Shown here in pieces: positions 57,538 to 64,000 of a DNA stretch of 64,000 nt. The stretch is from the NCBI GenBank assembly GCA_022605955.1, contig JAKCOZ010000041.1, positions 1,200,001 through 1,264,000 on the forward strand, read 5' to 3'. This DNA is from Rallus limicola. Taxonomy: Eukaryota > Chordata > Aves > Gruiformes > Rallidae. Position 1 is the stretch's first letter. Every line of letters begins with the position of its first letter. The notes under the pieces are model-generated. The model had not been told where the DNA came from. It saw only the letters and a program-made list of their open reading frames with translations, and ran no database searches. Position numbers and translations under genes: made by a program.

Positions 57538-58402
57538 GTCATGGTTTAGCTGCAGCCAGCACATGAACACCATGTAACCACTCATGCAGCTATCCCCATT
57601 GGGATGGGGAGAAGAATGGGAAGACACAAGGTAAACTTTATGGGTTTGGGTAAGAAGAATTTACTGGGACAGAAAACGGAGGGGAAATAACAACAACTGT
57701 ACTTAGCTTGGAATAGACACACAGGGTAATGCACAGGGCAGTTTCTTGCCTGATGACCAACCAACCATACACAACCGACCAGCACTGAGCCCTTCCCAGA
57801 GCCACAACCACAGTGTAAATACTAAGCACACAGTAATTCTGTCTTGTTCACACACATTTCCAAACTTATCTGTGATGGATTGAGCCCAGATTGCTTCTAA
57901 AAACCCACCAGACATTCAAGCATTGTCCCCCACAGTGGGCTGGGAGAGAGAAACAGAAGATTAAATGTAATAAAAACTCCGGGCTCCAGATACAGAGAGC
58001 ATCAACAGTGAAGGAAAACACAGGGCCTCAGCTCCCCACTCCCCAACAGAAGTGGTGCAAAGGCAACCACTGACCACCTCTCACCTCCGACTGGCTGATG
58101 CCCAGCCAGGCTCCCCTTGGAAAGAAAGCCCTGCCCAGTTTTGTCTCCAAGCATGATATCCTGTTGATGGAATAACCCCTTTGGTCAGCTCTGTCCCCTC
58201 CCACACCCTTGCCAAGCCCCAGCCACCTCCCTGGGATGGGCAGAGTGAGAACAGAGAAGGCCTTGATGCCCTGCAAGCCCTGCTTAGCTTAGCAATAGCT
58301 AAAGCATCTGTGTGATCTCAGCACAGTCTGGGTCACAAATCTAAAGCACAGCACTGCACAGACTGCTAGGAGAAAAACCAACTCTGTGCCAGCCCCAGTC
58401 AC
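57538..58402. mobile_element. Probable solo LTR of an ERVL-like element
   Basis: Begins TGTCATGGTTTAGCTGCAGC and contains 'attgggatggggagaagaat', 'taacccctttggtcagctct' and 'caatagctaaagcatctgtg', all characteristic of a common bird LTR class. The end is near 58402 ('ccagtcac'). The direction of transcription and target-site duplication were not determined. Confidence 0.6.
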
Positions 58403-58499
58403 TCCAAAGATGCTTCTCATGAATTGAAAAGGAGCTGGCAGAGGGCTTTTTCATAATGGATCTGCAGGACACGGGATTAAGGAAGAAGATGCAGGACTG

Positions 58500-58915
58500 C
58501 CATGCAGAGGGACCTAGCCAGGCTGGAGAGGTGGGCTGATAGGGACATCACGATAGCCAGCAAGGACAAATCCAAGGTCCTGCGCCTGGTTTGAGTAGCC
58601 CACTGCAATGACAGAGGCTTGGGACTGCCTGGCTGCTTTTCAGCCCTGCATACAAGGCTCTGGATTGTAGATATGCAGGGCTATAGGTCCCCTGCACCGC
58701 CAGTAGAAGTGCTGACCCCCCTTGGCTCAGCACTTCTCAGAAAGCATCTGGAATATTTCCAAAGTTTTGACTTCCTACAATGCAAGAGAGGCATTGATAA
58801 ACTGGAGCCAGTTCTGGGGAGGCCATCAAGACAGGCAACCTTGCCCTGTGAGAGGAAGCTGAGGGAGCTGGGCTTGTTCAGCCTGGGGATGAGAAGGTCT
58901 TGAAGGGGAACATGT
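58500..58915 (+). mobile_element. CR1 LINE fragment, part 1
   Basis: Plus-strand CR1 ORF2 C-terminus in pieces ('gacaaatccaaggtcctgcg', [14 protein letters not shown] at 58857-58900), stopping at the LTR at 58919. Confidence 0.75.
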
Positions 58916-58918
58916 GTG

Positions 58919-59222
58919 TGTTGGGTTTGCATGGTTGGTAGTGGAGGGGCTTCAGGTGTGGCTGCTGTGAGAAGCCTGGGGGAAGGTGCTTTTAAGAGCT
59001 GGTTTTATTTCTCATTACTCGACTCTGATTTGATTGGTAATTAATTTATTTTCCTGAGTTGAATCTGTTTTCCCCTGATGGTGATTGGTGATTGATCTCT
59101 CCCTGCCCTTATCAAGACCCATGAGTTTTTCATTGCATTTTCTCTCCCCTGTCCATCTGAGGAGGGGCAGTGATAGAGCAGCTTTGGTGGGCACCTGGGC
59201 TCCAGACAGGGTCAACCCACCA
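58919..59222 (+). mobile_element. Short LTR, 304 bp
   Basis: Starts TGTTGGGTTTGCATGG and ends ..CAACCCACCA, giving near-perfect terminal inverted repeats (tgttgggtt / aacccacca). A CR1 is interrupted at both edges. No target-site duplication is obvious (tgtg before, cggcg after). Confidence 0.6.
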
Positions 59223-59224
59223 CG

Positions 59225-59480
59225 GCGTAGCAGAGTAACAGCCTATGATCAGGTTCTAAGGGGACATTTTCAGACAGTACCAAATAAAAGTACAACAGGC
59301 CACAGGAGACAAGAGGGCTTCAGGACAGATGCAGGCAGAAACTTCCCCCCAATTTCCTAGAGAAAATGAGCTGCATGAGCTGCATCCCTGGATGTTTTCA
59401 AGACCCATCTTGTCACAGGGCTTATTCATGTGGTATGACTCTGCTTCAGCAGGAGGTTGGCCTCCTGAGATTCCTTCCAG
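59225..59480 (+). mobile_element. CR1 LINE fragment, part 2
   Basis: Continues a CR1-like 3' end ('gatgcaggcagaaacttccc', 'cctcctgagattccttccag'). Confidence 0.6.
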
Positions 59481-59484
59481 GCAA

Positions 59485-60450
59485 AATGACACTGTCATCC
59501 CTGCACCATTGTCAGCATTACAGAAAGCACCCGTGTTGTCCCTTAGCAGAGATGCAATTCACATTGAGTGCAGGGCACATCACAGTACCCCAAACAGCCC
59601 TGACCGCTGCCTTGTCTTCCTTCACTCCCATTTACCCTCTTCTCCCCATCTCACCTTCTTTAACATCTCTATCCTCTCAGACCAGCCTACGCTGCTGTTC
59701 CTTCCCACGTGCAACATGCTCTGAATTATCTGCATCTTCTTTTGCTCTTTCTAAGCTGGTTGTTGTGGTTCTTGCTACACCAGGCACCAGTTCCACTCAA
59801 TGTGTATTTCCTTGCCTGTGGTGTCCTTCATGACCTTGCTATCCTCTTTGAGCCATCCAAGGGAGAATGAGACATCTCTCACTATATTTTACAGCGGGAA
59901 AAGTGGATCTGCGATCCAAGGGACTTGAAACATTTGGGAATTTGACTAAAAGAAACAGATAAACAAGGTGATGAAGGTGATATCTAGAGAGGAGAAGGAT
60001 CACCCCCTTTATTGGATACAGGTATCAGGGGTGCTGCAGAGGTCCTCTCTCTCAGAAGCAGCAGCAAGGGGCTAACCCATGCCCGGCACAGCTGGTTCTA
60101 GATCAATCACCAATGGACCCACTGATGGAGAAAGCTGAGCAGATGCTCCCTGCACCCTTTGAGGTTGCAGTGCTTTGAAGATATTTTTGACAAGAGCTTA
60201 GGAAATAAATGCCAAGCCTTAGGCTCTGAACTGACCTAAGTGCACTTCATTAGAGAGATGACACACAGGACCCCAGCTGCAGTGCTGCAGTGTAGTGATA
60301 GAACATGTAGAGAGGGCCTCTGGGTCAGACAGGCAGGGCTGGTGTCCTTGGAGGAGCGGGATGGCTGCTGTCATTCGTGTATGGCCGTGATTATCGATGG
60401 CAGAACATCCAAAGCATACATACCACTTGTCTGAGACAAATGACTTGTGC
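59485..60450. other. No recognised gene
   Basis: 3' side of the third olfactory receptor. Minus-strand AATAAA at 60013-60008 is a possible poly(A) signal about 440 bases past its stop. Confidence 0.4.
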
Positions 60451-60453
60451 ATT

Positions 60454-61389
60454 TCACCGCTTCTGAAACAGCAGCAGTACCATGAATTTTTTCAATGCAC
60501 CCTTGAGCTCCTTGTTCCTCATGCTGTAGATGAGGGGGTTCACAGCTGGAGACACTACTGAATACATAACGGTAGCCATCAGATCGAGAGCTGGGAAGGA
60601 GATGGATGGAGGCTTCAAGTAGGCCAGCATTACAGTGGTGATAAACAGGGAGACCATGGTCAGGTGAGGGAGGCAGGTGGAAAAGGCTTTCTGCCTTCCC
60701 TGCTTAGAGGGGATGATCAGAACGGCCCTGAAGATCTGCACATAGGACACCACGATGAAAATAAAACACGCAATGATTAAAACTGCAGTAAGCACAATTA
60801 GCCCAATTTCCCTGATGTTAGAGCCTGAGCAGGAGAGCTTTAGGAGGGGGGGAATTTCACAGAAGAACTGGTCCACACCGTTGCCATGGCAGAGTGGTAG
60901 TGAGAATGTACTGGCTGTGTGCAGCACAGCATTGATAAACCCACAGCTCCAAACAGCTGCTGCCATGAGGACACAAGCTCTGCTGCCCAGGAGGGTCCCG
61001 TAGTGCAGGGGGTGGCAGATGGCAACATAACGGTCGTAGGACATGACAGTGAGAAGGGAATATTCTGCTGAGATCAAGAAGACAAGCAGAAAGACCTGTG
61101 CAACACACTCTTCATAGGAGATGGCCCTGGTGTCCCAGAGGGAATTGGCCATGGCTTTTGGGACAGTGGTGGAGACAGAGCCCAGGTCAAGGAGGGACAG
61201 GTTGAGGAGGAAGAAGTACATGGGGGTGTGGAGGCGCTGGTCACAGGCTATGGTGAGGATGATGAGGCCGTTGCCCAGCAGAGCAGCCAGGTAGATGCCC
61301 AGGAAGAGGCAGAAGTGCAGGAGCTGCAGCTCCCGTGTGTCTGCAAAGGCCAGGAGGAGGAACCCAGTGACAGAACTTCTGTTAGACAT
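60454..61389 (-). CDS. Olfactory receptor, family 14-like
   Basis: Intact seven-helix odorant receptor of 311 residues on the minus strand. Starts MSNRSSVTGFLLLAFADTRE; an acceptor 'ttcctccttggacag' ends about 23 bases upstream, as in the other two receptors. Motifs: GNGLIILTI, PMYFFLLNLSLLDLG, MSYDRYVAICHPLHYG, FFCEIPPLLKLSCSG in extracellular loop 2, KAFSTCLPHLTMVSLF, SPAVNPLIYSMRNKELKGA. It lies opposite in orientation to the other two and is more diverged (SVSTTVPKAM, helix 5 LTAVLIIACFIFIVV). No sign of pseudogenisation. Confidence 0.96.
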   Translation of the reverse strand: MSNRSSVTGFLLLAFADTRELQLLHFCLFLGIYLAALLGNGLIILTIACDQRLHTPMYFFLLNLSLLDLGSVSTTVPKAMANSLWDTRAISYEECVAQVFLLVFLISAEYSLLTVMSYDRYVAICHPLHYGTLLGSRACVLMAAAVWSCGFINAVLHTASTFSLPLCHGNGVDQFFCEIPPLLKLSCSGSNIREIGLIVLTAVLIIACFIFIVVSYVQIFRAVLIIPSKQGRQKAFSTCLPHLTMVSLFITTVMLAYLKPPSISFPALDLMATVMYSVVSPAVNPLIYSMRNKELKGALKKFMVLLLFQKR

Positions 61390-61841
61390 CTGCTTCCTCT
61401 GGGGATAGAGACCTGTCCAAGGAGGAAAAAGCAGTGACAGGTGAGAACAGCCTTGTTAGAGAAAAAACAAACACATTTCTGGTAGATGCTTCTCCTGTCA
61501 CCCACCCACCCACTGTCCAGCTTGGCAGGAGCTTCATGCAGCTGGAGCACTTGCTGGAGCACTTCATTGTGCTGGCTGAACATGCTCTGGAGAGCAGGGC
61601 CTGTGCCCATGGGCTCTTGAGTGGTTGGTCATGCTCTGCTTCAGGGTCTGCCTGGGAGCAGAGGGGATCTGGGGGCCAGGTCTGACAAAAGGCTAAAATC
61701 CCTTTCAGCATTGAAAAGCGTGTCAGCAACTGCACCCCCAACACCAGAGCCAGTTAGGTGCAGAAAGAGCTTTAGACATTTGTTTGTTTCTCTTTGGACA
61801 ACCCTTCCCAAGCCCTCCCCTTCCCCCCTGGGGTCTTAAAA

Positions 61842-62140
61842 TCACAGAATCATAAAAAGTGTTAGGGTTGAAGGGATGTTAAAAGTCATCTAGTCGAACC
61901 CCCTGCAGTGAGCAGGGACATCTTTACTAGTTCAGGTCGCTCAGGGCCCCATGAAGCCTGACCTTGAGTGTCTCCAGGGATGGGGCCTCTGCTACCTCTC
62001 TGGGCACCCTGTGCCAGTGATCTACCACCCTCATATTGAAGAATTTTTTTTTCCTAATATCCAACTTAAATTGACTCTTTGCTAGTTTAAAACCATTACC
62101 CCTCACCCTAGGACTACATGCCCTTGTGAGCAGACATGCC
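61842..62140 (-). mobile_element. CR1 LINE 3' fragment
   Basis: Starts 'aatcacagaatcataaaaag', continues 'taaaagtcatctagtcgaac' and 'cttgagtgtctccagggatg', truncated near 62140. Confidence 0.88.
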
Positions 62141-62144
62141 TTGT

Positions 62145-64000
62145 CTTCTCTGCAGTCAGAAGTCCTGAGCAGCTCTGCAGCACTCAGGCTGAGCAGGTAT
62201 TAGTACAGAGAGGCAAAAGGATTTGCTGTGACATAGTGGGGGAGGGCTGGGGGTGTCAAGCTGGTCTGTCCAGATGTCTTGTTCCCAGCTGCCTTGTGCT
62301 TGCTCCTTCTCCAGATGGAGGAGCACTGTGCTCTGATGTTACCTGGAGAAGAAATCACACCCCACTGAGAGCATGGAGATTTGCTGCAGATCACTGAGTG
62401 TCTCACCCTGCCTCCTGGAACCTGAACAAGGTCTCCACACCCCACTGCTTGCCAAGGACACATTTCACCAGCCCAGCAGCTCTTGCCAGCCTGTAGTATC
62501 TCTGCACTTGTCCATCAGGTTCCCCACAGATGCTGTGGGAGGGATGTGCAGTCTGGAGGGCAGCACACAGCTTTGAGGACACCCCCAGGAAGTATCTAGT
62601 GTCCCAATGATGGTATCTCATGAAGTCAGCTCAGTCCTCACCACCACTGACTGCACAGTCCAGAGCCCCAGAGCTGAGAGGAAAGCCAGGACACTGGATT
62701 CCATCCACACACATGTCTCTGTGGGAGGATGGACAAGGTCAGGTCCTGACTCTGCAGCTGAGACTCCCATCCCCAGAGGGCCTGTCAGCAATGTGAGCAG
62801 CACAGACAGGTGGAGAGACAAGAAAGCTTACAGTCATGGTCCAGCATAGAAAACCTGCAGAGAGACAGCCAGGCACTTAGGAAAGACTTCCCCTCTCCCA
62901 GCTTTTCACACCAGCTCCCAGGTGGCAACATCAGACATGTCAGGGAGGCAGGGTGTCTCATGCCCTGGACCCCCCAGCTGGGAGGACAGATGCTCAGCTG
63001 GGTGGGAGAGGAGAGGAGAGGTGAGGGGGTGTCTCAGGGGGAGAGATCTGTGCTGCAGGGGATGGCAGGAGGTACCTGTCTAGCCCCAGAAAGGGAATTT
63101 CTGTTCAACATTTCCTCTCACTCCATACCCCTGTCTCTGCTGCTTGGAGCTGTCTGCTGGGTGCTGCTCCTCTGACCCACCTCTGTGTCCTGTCATTGCT
63201 CACAGACCCCATCCCAACCACAGTGTGCTCAGCTCTGCCCTGCAGACACCTCCAAGGGCAGGACACTGCCCGGGGTCATCTCAGCTGGTGCTGGTGATCT
63301 GTCAGCTGTGGAGGGTTGATCTGGTGCTCCCAGATTTAGTGAAACAGATTTGGCACCTAGTGCCTTCTCCAAAGCAGTGAGAGTAATTCTCAGTCCCCAC
63401 TCAGCCAACCAGGAGGAGAAAACTGAAAGCACAGGTTCCTTTCCTTGAAGGTAAGGCCTCCTGTTTAGGGTGGGTTTGTTGGGCTTTTTTTCCAGCTATA
63501 TGATTCCCCCCCTGGAGGTGACTCAGCTGGGATCTCAGGCTGTGAGCAGCCCTGGTTCATGCAGGTGACACCTTTTGACAGGCAGAAAGACCCTTCTGTG
63601 CAGGCGTCACTCCTTACACCCTGAGCTCCTTGGGCAGGCTGAGTGCTGAACCTGGGAGACAACAGAGTCCCTGCCCCATCACAGCCCCCTGGGGTGCAGG
63701 GACCCTGCTCAGAAGGACAGCCCTGGGCACCCCTGCCAGCACACCCAGCTTCACCCCCCTGCAGCATCCCTGGGACAAGGCAGATATGGAGTTCCAGAGG
63801 TTTGGCAGTGAATCATGGAGCTGGAGCAGGATCTCCTGGTGACTGGTGAAGTTGTGAGAGTTCTCCTGAAAGACCCCATCAGCTGTGGGATGTGCCTCTT
63901 TAGGAGATCCCAGCAGCAACCACATCTGTACTGCCCTCAGCTAGACACTTACCATGTCCAAGCCTGGGAAGGTTTATCCAACAATAAACTCTCAGTGGTC
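62145..64000. other. Olfactory receptor 5' flank, no other gene recognised
   Basis: Apart from the two shared modules, unique sequence with no exon that I recognise. The window ends inside it. Confidence 0.4.
63185..63745 (-). promoter_or_regulatory. Shared 5' flank modules of olfactory receptor 3
   Basis: The reverse complement of 63185-63252 matches 45538-45612, and that of 63600-63745 matches 45110-45275 and 36755-36905. The order relative to the gene start matches that of receptor 2. Spacing to the start codon is about 0.7 kb larger, partly because a CR1 (61842-62140) lies between. Confidence 0.45.

Overview
The window looks like a bird nuclear genome segment, possibly passerine (that finer placement is a guess). 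It is scattered with CR1 LINE fragments ending in the ATTCTATGATTCT-type tail, has degraded endogenous-retrovirus pieces and LTRs, many GC-rich minisatellites, three intact olfactory receptor genes of the family-14 type, and a PHF7-like zinc-finger gene. Genes are eukaryotic with introns, so most long open frames are not genes.

Layout. 1-6.77 kb: no recognisable gene, a 39-bp minisatellite and CR1 fragments. 6.77-12.95 kb (copy A) and 23.25-29.41 kb (copy B): a nearly identical direct duplication of about 6.2 kb holding CR1 pieces, a scrambled PHF7-like fragment, a short module shared with the front of the BICRA-like gene, and the last exons of an unrecognised gene with a poly(A) signal. Between A and B, on the minus strand, lies a BICRA (GLTSCR1)-like gene of five coding exons (20104 to 16510) followed by one decayed EHD2-like exon, the same order and relative orientation as BICRA-EHD2 in human. 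A 1-kb GGGAT-type array lies upstream of the BICRA-like gene. 30-36 kb: CR1 (endonuclease part) and retroviral pol remains. 37.8-47.6 kb: two intact plus-strand olfactory receptors with an unrecognised gene remnant, a 55-bp-arm hairpin and a class II-like retroviral remnant between them. 47.9-49.8 kb: CR1 and a minus-strand paralogue of the unrecognised gene. 50.3-52.5 kb: PHF7-like gene, minus strand, eight coding exons with good splice sites. 53.5-55.7 kb: two minisatellite blocks of the same approximately 48-bp unit in opposite orientations. 55.7-57.06 kb: an inverted second copy of the BICRA 3' end plus EHD2 exon. 57.1-64 kb: LTRs, CR1 and a third intact olfactory receptor on the minus strand.

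The main story is a remodelled BICRA-EHD2 neighbourhood. The BICRA-like gene keeps one reading frame across all its exons but lacks the region that carries the GLTSCR homology domain; its 3' end and the EHD2 exon were copied in inverted orientation about 40 kb away, beside an inverted minisatellite; and its probable first exon occurs again in both copies of the 6.2-kb duplication. Olfactory receptors share a conserved 5' flank and an acceptor site just before the start codon, so each probably has an upstream non-coding exon. All homology calls are by eye and memory of the families; no search was run.
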